DNA of 39,256 nucleotides from Actinomycetota bacterium (GTDB lineage Bacteria; Actinomycetota; Acidimicrobiia; Acidimicrobiales; MedAcidi-G1): positions 1-39,256 of the forward strand of contig CACPKO010000010.1 in NCBI GenBank assembly GCA_902634555.1, read 5' to 3'. Of this stretch, positions 16,483 to 27,303 are shown piece by piece. A program made the position numbers and the translations under genes. Every line of letters begins with the position of its first letter. Position 1 is the first letter of the stretch. The notes beneath the pieces were generated by a model, which saw nothing but the letters and a program-made list of their open reading frames with translations, was not told the DNA's origin and did no database searches.

Positions 16483-16781
16483 GAAGGGTCTCCGAGAGCT
16501 GGGGGCACTTTGAACTGGTTATTTTCAACTTGTGGGGCACTTGCTAAAAATGCTTCTCTATCTGCCACTGCTCCGGGTTCGTCATCACGCAAAACATTAG
16601 CCAGCGGTAAGGGATGCGCTGTTGGTTCAATTTCTTCAAGTTCAAGTGCGTCAAGGTCTGCGGCATGTTCCAAGATGTCTGCAAGTTGACTGGTAAAGGA
16701 GTCAAGTTCGTCATCTGTCAAAGACAAGCAGGCCAAGCGGGCCACATGTGCTACATCGTCGCGCGAAATTCGTTCATTCAT
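16479..16781 (-). CDS. gatC: Asp-tRNA(Asn)/Glu-tRNA(Gln) amidotransferase subunit C
   Basis: 100 residues, typical GatC size. The opening ISRDDVAHVARLACLSLTDDELDSF and the segment DILEHAADLDALELEEIEPTAHP are characteristic. GatC wraps around and stabilises the GatA/GatB interface. It is the first gat gene, 52 bases after the PASTA kinase stop, and its stop overlaps the gatA start. Confidence 0.95.
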   Translation of the reverse strand: MNERISRDDVAHVARLACLSLTDDELDSFTSQLADILEHAADLDALELEEIEPTAHPLPLANVLRDDEPGAVADREAFLASAPQVENNQFKVPPALGDPS

Positions 16782-16833
16782 TAGATTTGAGGGTAGAGCC
16801 TAACTGTTAGTTTTCTTTGATTAATTTTACTGT

Positions 16834-18702
16834 TCATTGAATGACTAACTCAATCGTGTCATTTGGTATCGCCATTTCTCCTGCGGCAGGGGTTTGTTCG
16901 GCCACTACCCCGTTTTCAGATCCATCTACCGCTATCACAAGGAATCCGGCTGATTGTAAACGCATTTCAGCGGTTACACGATCTAATCCCACGACATCTG
17001 GAACAGCGCGGGGCATGAGTCCCAAAGAGATACCAATCACTACTGTTGAGCCAAAATCTATTTCTGATTGTTCTGGAGGGCTTATTGAAGAGACGAAGCC
17101 TATTTCAATAGTTGAACTGTACTCTTCGACTATTTCTAGGTTGAGCCCAAGAGCGGCGAGGACGCTTTGAACTTCGGAGACTTCTTGCCCTACTAAACCT
17201 TCAGGGATTGTCCTAGGAGATGGGCCTTCGGATATTTCTAAATCAACTGGTCCGCCACGGGGGAGATCCTCTGATAAAGCGAGTGAACCGATGACGAGAC
17301 CTTTAGGAACTTCTTCGCTGTAAGTGAAGAGGACTTCACCTAAAGTAAGGCCTGCTTCTTCAATCAATTGCGTCGCAATTTCTAAAGTGTTGCCTTGAAT
17401 GTCGGCGGGTATGGCCACTCGAGTGGGACCTAAAGAAATGATCACCGCTACCGTTTGTTCTTTTTCGTAGAAGGATCCAGCCGGTGGATCGGTGCCGAGT
17501 ATTTGCCCTTCTGTAGTTCCATCTCGTCGTTCATATCGTTCTTCTACTGTCCATCCGAGTTTGATGAGACGTTCATAGGTTTCCTCAATTTGCCGGCCGG
17601 CGACTGAAGGAACTGCTATTTCTTCTGTTTGTGCGTTTTGCCATAAGAAGGTGCCGCCGATAATCGCTCCGGCTAAGAGTAAGGCCGCTAAAGCTATTGT
17701 CGGCCAGCGTCGTTTGGGCCCAACTGTTCGCATTCGTTGAGGTTTCTCTATTCTCTGCTCTAGTTGTGGAGCGACTGTTGTTGCTTCACCGGGTAGCGGA
17801 GCGGCTCCTATTTCTCCAGGGCCAACGAGGGGAAGAGGGTTGGGGCGCGGAAGCAAAGGAGATGCTTCGAGAAGCATTTGTCTCATGCGTTCTGCTGTTG
17901 GGCGGCTAGCCGGATCGGCTGACCCTGATTTTTGCATTGTCGGGGCTAACGGTCCAAGAGTTTCTGGGACTGGAACTGATTTTCCTATACGAGAATTTAA
18001 GGTTTCCGCGAGAGTGTCTGCCAGAAATGGGATGCGTCCGGTGATCGCTTCGACAAAAACAATAGTTAACGCATAAATATCTGAACTTCCGTTGAGTGGC
18101 TGTTTATTGGCTTGTTCTGGTGATGCGTAACGTACTGTTCCAGCAAACCCTTCGGTAAAGATTTCTGAGTGGGTTACTTCATTTAACGCACTTGCTAATC
18201 CGAAGTCGCTGATGCGAAGTTTTCCATCCTGACCGAAAAGAAAATTGGCTGGCTTGATGTCTTGATGGATGACTCCACGTTCGTGAGCGTAACTAAGGGC
18301 TTTGCATGCTTCTAGTCCCATGAGAAGTGCTTGGCTTGGGCTTAGCGTGTAGCCGGTTGCCAAAATGCTTCTCAAACTTCCTCCGCCTAAATACTCGGTC
18401 ACTAAATAGGGAGAGCCGTCTACTCCCCAGTCTCGTAATTTGAGAATATTCGGGTGATTAAGAGTGCTGACCCTCTTTGTTTCAGCATAAAAACGTTCAA
18501 TGAATTTCTTATCGCTGCTTAGAGAAGGGTGTAATACTTTTACCGCCACTCTTTGACTCGTGTTGAGGTCAACTGCGACATAAACCGTGCCGGAAGTTCC
18601 TGTCCCGATTATCTGATGTAGCCGGTATCGCTGATTTAGGACCGTTCCGCTTAAATCAGGGGAATTCGCCTCTACAGGAGTTGATTCGTTTGATTCATTC
18701 AC
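16834..18702 (-). CDS. Serine/threonine protein kinase with four PASTA domains (PknB-like)
   Basis: 622 residues. The kinase domain spans about 26-285: glycine loop GTGTSGTV (33-40), Lys55, catalytic loop HQD at 146-148, DFG at 166-168, ASPEQ at 193-197. One membrane helix at about 334-354 is followed by four extracellular PASTA repeats (from about 363 to the end) that bind peptidoglycan fragments or lipid II in relatives. Such kinases tune cell-wall synthesis and division. The catalytic loop has Gln instead of the Arg of HRD, so this is a non-RD kinase, which suggests activation not strictly dependent on loop phosphorylation. All other catalytic residues are present. It precedes gatCAB on the same strand. 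Confidence 0.93.
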   Translation of the reverse strand: MNESNESTPVEANSPDLSGTVLNQRYRLHQIIGTGTSGTVYVAVDLNTSQRVAVKVLHPSLSSDKKFIERFYAETKRVSTLNHPNILKLRDWGVDGSPYLVTEYLGGGSLRSILATGYTLSPSQALLMGLEACKALSYAHERGVIHQDIKPANFLFGQDGKLRISDFGLASALNEVTHSEIFTEGFAGTVRYASPEQANKQPLNGSSDIYALTIVFVEAITGRIPFLADTLAETLNSRIGKSVPVPETLGPLAPTMQKSGSADPASRPTAERMRQMLLEASPLLPRPNPLPLVGPGEIGAAPLPGEATTVAPQLEQRIEKPQRMRTVGPKRRWPTIALAALLLAGAIIGGTFLWQNAQTEEIAVPSVAGRQIEETYERLIKLGWTVEERYERRDGTTEGQILGTDPPAGSFYEKEQTVAVIISLGPTRVAIPADIQGNTLEIATQLIEEAGLTLGEVLFTYSEEVPKGLVIGSLALSEDLPRGGPVDLEISEGPSPRTIPEGLVGQEVSEVQSVLAALGLNLEIVEEYSSTIEIGFVSSISPPEQSEIDFGSTVVIGISLGLMPRAVPDVVGLDRVTAEMRLQSAGFLVIAVDGSENGVVAEQTPAAGEMAIPNDTIELVIQ

Positions 18703-18719
18703 CCCTCCTACGCTAGTCC

Positions 18720-21220
<2,501 letters not shown>

Positions 21221-21275
21221 CTATCGGGATGCTCTGGTTGGACCGGGAAGGGGTGAAATCCTCTAGCGTTACCTT

Positions 21276-22172
21276 GTGACCATTTATCAAAGAAACATGA
21301 ACCGGCTGCTTTTGTTTGGTTTGAGCGTCATTTGGATTGTTTTTCCCCTTGGTGTCGGGCCGTTGCTCGCTGATGGTTTAAACCCTCTTGAAGAGATTCC
21401 CCGCTCAGTGCTTTCCGTAGTTCTTTGGGTTCTTTGGGGATTAGCCCTTTTTTCTACTTTTATTCCTCGGCCTTTGTCCCTTACTGTTATTCGTTTCGGG
21501 ACGGTTACTGCGAGTGTTCTTGTCCTTTGGGCGTCTACATCTTCAGCTACTTCTTCTGTGATAGTTGTCGCATTGATTTTTGTTGCGGTCGCTTTGTTAG
21601 CGAGTTCTAATGCGACTGTTGGGGATGTTTTTGTGGATCAGCTTTCTTACGGTGACGAAAAACGTTTTTTGTTGCGGTCTTCAGCTGCAGTTACCGGTTT
21701 TCTTCGTCCGGCGACTTATTTGGTTTCTGTTGCTGGTTTGATTTGCGGCCCGTACTTGTTGGCGGAAGAATCTTTCGTTGTTGGTGCCATTATCTGTGTT
21801 GTTGGGTTTCCTTTGACTTTCTTTGGGTTGCGGTCTCTTCATCAGCTCAACCGGAGATGGGTGGTTCTTGTTCCTGCTGGGTTAGTGCTCCATGATCATT
21901 TGGCGTTGAATGAGCCGACTCTTTTTCAGAAGAGTGAAATTGATTTAATTGGGCCGGCTTCTATAGATACTGACGCCACGGATTTCACTCAAGGTGCTTA
22001 CGGTCTCGCTCTTGAAGTTCGTTGTGAATCTCCGCATGATGTGTGGCCGGCTGCGGTTAAGAAAGAAACTGAAATGGTGACTATTGATGCTTTTTTGTTT
22101 GCTCCGGTTCGCCCGGATTCTTTTTTATCTGAAGCGGTTGGCCGTTCGTTAACAGGCCATTCCCCCGCCTAG
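21276..22172 (+). CDS. Hypothetical multi-pass membrane protein
   Basis: I cannot assign a family. The 298-residue product begins with about four hydrophobic helices within residues 8-110, then two more around 140-185, ending in a soluble C-terminal domain of about 100 residues (RRWVVLVPAGLVLHDHLALNEPTLFQKSEIDLIGPA...). This last part resembles a PH-like beta domain in layout, but that is an impression only. GTG at 21276 is taken as start; an ATG at 21297 is possible. Its 3' end overlaps the 3' end of mnmA by 24 bases tail to tail. Confidence 0.7.
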   Translation: MTIYQRNMNRLLLFGLSVIWIVFPLGVGPLLADGLNPLEEIPRSVLSVVLWVLWGLALFSTFIPRPLSLTVIRFGTVTASVLVLWASTSSATSSVIVVALIFVAVALLASSNATVGDVFVDQLSYGDEKRFLLRSSAAVTGFLRPATYLVSVAGLICGPYLLAEESFVVGAIICVVGFPLTFFGLRSLHQLNRRWVVLVPAGLVLHDHLALNEPTLFQKSEIDLIGPASIDTDATDFTQGAYGLALEVRCESPHDVWPAAVKKETEMVTIDAFLFAPVRPDSFLSEAVGRSLTGHSPA

Positions 22173-23177
22173 TACTTCGTCGTTGTCGTAAAATACGACG
22201 GCTTGGCCGGGGGCGACTCGGCGTTGTGGTTCTTCCCAATAAATGGTGTTGTCTTTTAGTGTTGCTTTCATGGGTTTACCGTGGGCGCTGATTTGAACGA
22301 GCACCGGTCCGTTAGTTAGTTGGTTTGCCCAGACGCAGTCTTTAACTGATGTTGATTCGACTAAGAGGTCTTCTGGTGTTCCTACGGTGACTGTTGCATT
22401 GGGTACGTCGACGTTTATGGCGTAACGAGGGTTTGTTCCTCCCGCTGTGGCCATTCCTTTTCTTTGCCCGATGGTGACCATCTCTACTGCATCAACGCTG
22501 CCTACTTCGGTTCCTTCAGTGTTGACTACTCGTCCAGGGGTGAGCGGGATTCTTTTTCGAAGAAAATCGTCTCGGCCGTGTTCGCGAGTTATGAAACAAA
22601 CGTCTTGGCTGTCTGGTTTGGTTGCGGTTCGTAAATCTAGTTGTGTTGCTAAGTCTCGTACTTGGTCTTTGGTGAGGTCTCCGATGGGTAGATCTAGTGT
22701 GGAGAGTTTGTTTTGGTCAAGCATGTAGAGAACGTAGGACTGGTCTTTGCTGGTGTCGATGGCGCGTGCCAGTCGATAGGTTCCGTCGGGTTGTGTGGCG
22801 ATGCGGGCGTGGTGGCCGGTGGCGAGGCGGTCAAAGCCGAGAGCTTGGACTCGATGGTGGAGAAGGTCGAATTTTATGTGTCGGTTGCATTCGATGCAGG
22901 GGTTTGGGGTGAGGCCGGTGGCGTGGCTGGAAACATACGGGTCAACAACGTGGTGGTCGAACTCGTCGCTCATGTTGAATACATGATGTTCTATGTTTAA
23001 CGTGTCGCAGACTCGGCGTGCGTCGTCTACGTCGGAGATGGCGCAGCAGCCGGAATCTGATTCTCCGCCCCAAAGTCGTAGTGTTACTCCGACTACTTCG
23101 TGGCCTTCTTCTTTCATTAACGCGGCCGCGACTGAAGAATCGACACCTCCTGACATGGCGACCATGACTCTGCTCAT
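22149..23177 (-). CDS. mnmA: tRNA-specific 2-thiouridylase
   Basis: 342 residues. It thiolates U34 of Lys, Glu and Gln tRNAs using ATP and sulfur relayed from a cysteine desulfurase. The PP-loop SGGVDSS is at 9-15, the tRNA-handling segment NPCIECNRHIKF holds Cys97, and the second catalytic cysteine is Cys194 in QDVCFI. The frame is open for 58 further codons upstream, but that part is Arg/Pro-rich and antisense-like, while ATG at 23177 overlaps the desulfurase stop as ATGA and starts directly with MSRVMVAMSGGVDSS. Confidence 0.96.
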   Translation of the reverse strand: MSRVMVAMSGGVDSSVAAALMKEEGHEVVGVTLRLWGGESDSGCCAISDVDDARRVCDTLNIEHHVFNMSDEFDHHVVDPYVSSHATGLTPNPCIECNRHIKFDLLHHRVQALGFDRLATGHHARIATQPDGTYRLARAIDTSKDQSYVLYMLDQNKLSTLDLPIGDLTKDQVRDLATQLDLRTATKPDSQDVCFITREHGRDDFLRKRIPLTPGRVVNTEGTEVGSVDAVEMVTIGQRKGMATAGGTNPRYAINVDVPNATVTVGTPEDLLVESTSVKDCVWANQLTNGPVLVQISAHGKPMKATLKDNTIYWEEPQRRVAPGQAVVFYDNDEVLGGGMAC

Positions 23178-24307
23178 TTGGGGTATTCCCTTAGTTGGGT
23201 GACGGCGGCAGGTACGACGGTGAGGGCGTGGTTTATTTCTTCTTCGGTGGTTGTCCATCCTAAGGAAAGGCGGATAGATCCTGCTGCGGTTTCGTAGTCG
23301 ATGCCCATGGCGTGGAGAACATGGGAGGCTTGTTGTGCTCCGCTGGCGCAAGATGAAGCGGCGCTGGCTGCGATTCCTTCTTGTTCTAGAAGAAATAGTA
23401 ACGATTCGCTTTCTACGCCTTTGAAACAGAGGTGCGCTATTTGTGGGGTTCGGTTGCTGTCTTGTGGCAGAGTGCGGAATGTGTCTGGGACTAAAGCAAT
23501 GAGTTCTTCTTCGAGTCGGTCACGTAAAGCGGTGACACGGGATGCGAGTGTTTCTCGTTCGTTCATGATGAGTTGAGCGGCTTTGCCGAGGCCGACAATG
23601 GCGGGAACGTTTTGGGTTCCGCTTCGTCGTTCTCTTTCTTGCCCTCCTCCGCGTTGTGTGGCCGCGAAAGGGACACCTTTTTTGACGATGAGAGCGCCCG
23701 CTCCTTTTGGCCCCCCGAATTTGTGTCCCGTGATGCTTACGAGATGGGCGCCTTCGCAGTGTTTGACTAAATCAAGCCAAGCGGTTGCTTGGACCGCGTC
23801 GGTGTGGAGGAGGGTTTCTGGAGATCGTTCTTGTAAAAGAGCGACGATGTCTGTTACCGGGTTGATGATTCCTGTTTCGTTGTTGGCGGTCATAGCGGAA
23901 ACTAACGAAATGTTGTCAACTGAATCTAAAGTTTCTGTGAACGTTTCTAAATTTATTTGCCCTAATTGGTCGGTGGGGATAATCATGCCGCCGCTGTCTC
24001 TTACTGGTTCAAGAACTGCGGGGTGTTCAGTTGCCGTGCAGATCGGTGTTCCGCCTTTGGCTCGGAGAACGCCGTCTATAGCGAGGTTGTCTGCTTCGGT
24101 TCCGCCGCTGGTGAACACCACTTCGGAAGAATCGGCTCCGACAAGTGCGGCGACTGCGTCTCTGGCTTCATCTACGGCTCGGCGGGCTTCTCGTGCTTGA
24201 TGATGGGCGCCCGAAGGATTGCCTGGGTGTTGGGTGAACCAAGGCATCATCGTTTCGACTACTTCTGGTCGAGTTGGGGTGCTCGCAGCGTGATCTAAAT
24301 ATGTCAT
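23174..24307 (-). CDS. Cysteine desulfurase (NifS/IscS family)
   Basis: 377 residues, aminotransferase class V fold. PLP is held by Lys196 in SITGHKFGGPKGAG, with the TEHPAV and SGGTEADNLA segments, and the persulfide cysteine is Cys320 in ASSCASGAQQ. It takes sulfur from cysteine, giving alanine. The coupled overlap with mnmA suggests it chiefly supplies tRNA thiolation, though Fe-S assembly is possible. A GTG at 24310 immediately precedes the chosen ATG; no good ribosome-binding site for either. With a possible selenoprotein nearby, such enzymes can also release selenium from selenocysteine, which is only a speculation here. Confidence 0.94.
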   Translation of the reverse strand: MTYLDHAASTPTRPEVVETMMPWFTQHPGNPSGAHHQAREARRAVDEARDAVAALVGADSSEVVFTSGGTEADNLAIDGVLRAKGGTPICTATEHPAVLEPVRDSGGMIIPTDQLGQINLETFTETLDSVDNISLVSAMTANNETGIINPVTDIVALLQERSPETLLHTDAVQATAWLDLVKHCEGAHLVSITGHKFGGPKGAGALIVKKGVPFAATQRGGGQERERRSGTQNVPAIVGLGKAAQLIMNERETLASRVTALRDRLEEELIALVPDTFRTLPQDSNRTPQIAHLCFKGVESESLLFLLEQEGIAASAASSCASGAQQASHVLHAMGIDYETAAGSIRLSLGWTTTEEEINHALTVVPAAVTQLREYPK

Positions 24308-24369
24308 CACTAGTTAAGGGTAGGTGTGTTCCCTGTCGGTAACGACCCGATTGAGGGCATAGTAAAGGA

Positions 24370-25128
24370 ATGGAAAAGTATGGGCCGGAAACTTACGGGG
24401 ATTTATTTGCTTGTGTTTACGACGACTGGTACGGCGAAGACGGCAATGTTGCTCTGTCCATAATGGGGAATCCGGATGCGGTCGCGGAGAAAATATTTTC
24501 TTTAGCGGACGGTGGTTCGGTGCTTGAACTTGGGGTTGGAAGCGGCCGTCTTGCTTTGCCAATAGCTAAAAAAGGTTTAGATATTACAGGGGTGGATGCT
24601 TCAGACGCGATGCTTGATCTTTTACGAGCTAAACCAGGTTCTGAAGCGATCAGAATCATTAAAGGCGATATGGCTGATCCGCCCGGATTAGAACCGGAAA
24701 CGTTTTCGCTAATTTTTGTGGGTTTCAATACTTTTTTTAATCTCACCAGCCAAAAAGATCAGGAGTCTTGCATCGCAGCGGTTGAGCGACTACTTAAACC
24801 TGAGGGGCGTTTCATTATCGAAGCTTTTGTTCCCGATCCTAAAACGCATGATGGTTTCTCCATCAGATCTATAGAGATAGATCGCATTCTCGCTGACGCT
24901 GTACTAACTGATGAAGAAGAACAAACTATTACGGGGCAAAGAATTGAAATGACGTCTTCTGGCAACCGGTTATTTCCTTATTTGTTGCGTTACGTGTATC
25001 CGTCACAACTTGATGACATGACATCGGCAGCGAACTTGTCTTTAGAACACCGGTGGGAGAACTGGCTTGACTCGCCTTACACCGAAGAGTCAACGGTTCA
25101 TGTCTCAGTGTGGAAGAAACCCGTCTGA
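24370..25128 (+). CDS. Class I SAM-dependent methyltransferase
   Basis: 252 residues, seven-strand methyltransferase fold. Motif I is VLELGVGSGR at 51-60, followed by ITGVDASDAML (motif II acidic residue) and the LLKPEGRFIIEAFVP strand of motif III. The N-terminal YDDWYGED resembles the Methyltransf_25-type group. The substrate is unknown. AAAGGA abuts the ATG without spacing, so the message may be leaderless. It lies 13 bases upstream of the saccharopine-dehydrogenase-like gene in one operon and diverges from the cysteine desulfurase. Confidence 0.88.
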   Translation: MEKYGPETYGDLFACVYDDWYGEDGNVALSIMGNPDAVAEKIFSLADGGSVLELGVGSGRLALPIAKKGLDITGVDASDAMLDLLRAKPGSEAIRIIKGDMADPPGLEPETFSLIFVGFNTFFNLTSQKDQESCIAAVERLLKPEGRFIIEAFVPDPKTHDGFSIRSIEIDRILADAVLTDEEEQTITGQRIEMTSSGNRLFPYLLRYVYPSQLDDMTSAANLSLEHRWENWLDSPYTEESTVHVSVWKKPV

Positions 25129-25141
25129 TTGGAGAAAGATA

Positions 25142-26365
25142 ATGAAAGAAATTCCTGAGAACCCGGTGGTAGCTGTTTTGGGTGGGGCTGGAGAGATGGG
25201 TCGAAAAGCTGTCTCTATTGTGTCTCAGTTTGAAGGTATCAGCGAATTGATTGTTGCTGATTTTGATTTGGGTGCAGCAGAAAAAATTGTTGCTAAAAAC
25301 ACGGCAGAAGCAAAAATATCTCTTACCGCGGCTCAAGTAGATGTGACTGATGCTGAACAGTTGGCGGAATTATTAGACGGGGTTGCTGTTGTGTTGAACA
25401 TGACTGGCCCGTTTTATCGTTTAGGGGTGTCGGTATTGCAAGCCGCTCTATCTGCAGGGTGTCATTATCTCGATATTTGTGATGATTGGGAACCAACAGT
25501 GGACATGCTTGCCCTCAATAAGGAAGCTGTTGAGTCTGATGTCGTAGCAATTATCGGTATCGGAGCGAGCCCGGGTATTTCCAATATTCTTGCCCGGGTT
25601 GTTTGTGACCGTCTTGATCATGTTGATGATTTGTATACGGTGTGGCCGGTTGATGCTGGTGATGAACGTGGTGATGCGATTCAAGTAGCGGTTGAAGAGA
25701 ATCAAGGAGCGTCTGCGGCCATTGTGCATTGGATGCAACAAATTTCTGGTGAAATAGAGATCGTTAAAGAGGGTCAACTAGTAGCGCAGCGTCCAATGCT
25801 ACCGGTCACTTTGAATTATCCGAATGTGGGTGAAGGGACTGGCTACACGGTTGGTCATCCGGAACCCATCACACTGGTGGAAACGATGGATATACGCGGG
25901 TCTTCTGCCAGTTTGATGCTGCTACGTAAAAGTACTGCGGCTTTCATCGATGGTCTCCGTAAACGAATTGATGCCGGTCAACTCTCTTTAGAAGCAGGCG
26001 CGAAAGAAATCGGTAAACCCAGTCGACTCGGCCGTTTGAAAGCTGCTTTTCGTAGCTTCTGGTTTCCTGGTCCCGGTGATTTACCGCTGTTCTTCGCGTG
26101 GGCGCGTGGTGGACGTAACGGTGAGTCATGTGTTGTTGGCGCAACTTTTACCTCTGCGCCTGCTGATGGCATGGCCGGTATAACGAGTTGGCCGCTCGCT
26201 GTTGGTTTACGTCAACTACTTGATGGACACATCAGCACTGTCGGGGTTCACCCACCCGAAACTGTTATAGAACCTGAACATTTCTTTAACATGCTCGCCA
26301 GCGCCTGTGACCCACCAGTTAATGGAATGGAAGAACTCGTTATTCAGGACATTAGCAATATTTGA
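25142..26365 (+). CDS. Saccharopine dehydrogenase-like NAD(P)-binding protein
   Basis: 407 residues. The N-terminal Rossmann domain shows VAVLGGAGEMGRKAV and two acidic positions, then VVLNMTGPFYRLG and AALSAGCHYLDICDDW, the usual layout of the Sacchrp_dh_NADP family. These enzymes act on amino-acid-derived substrates or lipids; the true substrate is unknown. Start ATG 25142 has GGAGAAAG four bases upstream; an in-frame ATG at 25067 lies inside the methyltransferase and is rejected. The stop TGA directly abuts the stop of the next, convergent gene in the palindrome TGATCA. Confidence 0.85.
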   Translation: MKEIPENPVVAVLGGAGEMGRKAVSIVSQFEGISELIVADFDLGAAEKIVAKNTAEAKISLTAAQVDVTDAEQLAELLDGVAVVLNMTGPFYRLGVSVLQAALSAGCHYLDICDDWEPTVDMLALNKEAVESDVVAIIGIGASPGISNILARVVCDRLDHVDDLYTVWPVDAGDERGDAIQVAVEENQGASAAIVHWMQQISGEIEIVKEGQLVAQRPMLPVTLNYPNVGEGTGYTVGHPEPITLVETMDIRGSSASLMLLRKSTAAFIDGLRKRIDAGQLSLEAGAKEIGKPSRLGRLKAAFRSFWFPGPGDLPLFFAWARGGRNGESCVVGATFTSAPADGMAGITSWPLAVGLRQLLDGHISTVGVHPPETVIEPEHFFNMLASACDPPVNGMEELVIQDISNI

Positions 26366-27286
26366 TCAGTAGTTATATTTTGATCCGTGGTCGCACCCTA
26401 AAGTGACTGTCACTGAGTCGGGTCCGCGTTCAGACGCTATTTCTAACGCTGCGGTTACGTTTAACCCTGTTGACGGTCCACAAAAAATTCCTTCTTCAAC
26501 CGCAAGCTTTTTACACATTTGGAACGCTTCGTTTTCATCAATAGCCCGTATTTCATCACATCGGTCGAGATTGAGAAACGGAGGGGCGAATCCCAAGCCG
26601 ATTCCTTCGATCCGGTGTGCCCCACCTTGCCCAGTAGTCAAGAAGGGAGATTGGAGTGGCTCTAAAGCTATGAGTTCTGGTGCTTGCCCTGCTTGGTTCA
26701 ACCCTTTGGTTGTTCCGGTAAACGCTCCACCGGTTCCTACGGCAGCACAGAAGACGTCTACATCTGATCCGATTTGGTCGGCGATTTCTTTCCCCACGGG
26801 GACGTATCCTCCGATCACGTCTGGGGATCCGAATTGGTCGGCGTAAAACGTGTTTGGTTCTTCCGCTATTTCGTATGCCCGTTGCTTCATCGCTGCTATA
26901 AGTTCTGGTGTGATTTTTCGTTCTTCGCTGGGGATAATGATTACTTCGGCTCCGTAGGCGCGCATGGCGTCAAGTTTTGATTGAGCGAACGCGTCTGAAG
27001 ACACGGCAATAAATTTGATTTCGCATCGGGCGGCTACATGAGCTAACGCTGTTCCAGTGCTCCCTCCGGTGTATTCGACCATTCGGTCCCCTGGTTTAAG
27101 GTCACCTCTGGCGAAAGCGTTTTTTACTACGCAGTACGCCATGCGGTCTTTGTAGCTGCCGGTCGGGTTTCCGCTTTCAACTTTGACCCATACTTGCCCT
27201 GACGATGGAGAGGGAAGGTTTTTTAATTGCACGAGCGGTGTTCCGCCAATAGCTTGCTCCAGATATGGGTCAGAGAAAAGTTCCAT
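26366..27286 (-). CDS. PLP-dependent cysteine-synthase-family enzyme
   Basis: 306 residues, fold type II. The PLP lysine is Lys46 in NPTGSYKDRMA, the phosphate loop is TGGSTGTA at 73-80, and the C-terminal Gly/Ser motif is GPSTGLNVTAAL. Canonical CysK has S-V-K-D-R; here Tyr replaces Val, and the C-terminus ends GCDHGSKYN, so O-acetylserine sulfhydrylase is likely but cystathionine beta-synthase-like or cysteine-lyase activity is not excluded. It begins 17 bases after the rhomboid protease stop and is last in the minus-strand run. Confidence 0.88.
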   Translation of the reverse strand: MELFSDPYLEQAIGGTPLVQLKNLPSPSSGQVWVKVESGNPTGSYKDRMAYCVVKNAFARGDLKPGDRMVEYTGGSTGTALAHVAARCEIKFIAVSSDAFAQSKLDAMRAYGAEVIIIPSEERKITPELIAAMKQRAYEIAEEPNTFYADQFGSPDVIGGYVPVGKEIADQIGSDVDVFCAAVGTGGAFTGTTKGLNQAGQAPELIALEPLQSPFLTTGQGGAHRIEGIGLGFAPPFLNLDRCDEIRAIDENEAFQMCKKLAVEEGIFCGPSTGLNVTAALEIASERGPDSVTVTLGCDHGSKYNY

Positions 27287-27303
27287 ATCTTGGTTTCGAT
27301 TCT

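Noticed and set aside
23178-23351. 58-codon N-terminal extension of MnmA
   Set aside because: Arg/Pro/His-rich, lies inside the desulfurase gene, and the ATG at 23177 with ATGA overlap starts directly at the conserved MnmA N-terminus.
23583-24200. 205-residue plus-strand frame antisense to the cysteine desulfurase
   Set aside because: Low-complexity Ser/Arg/Pro product opposite a gene with full PLP and Cys motifs; a shadow frame.
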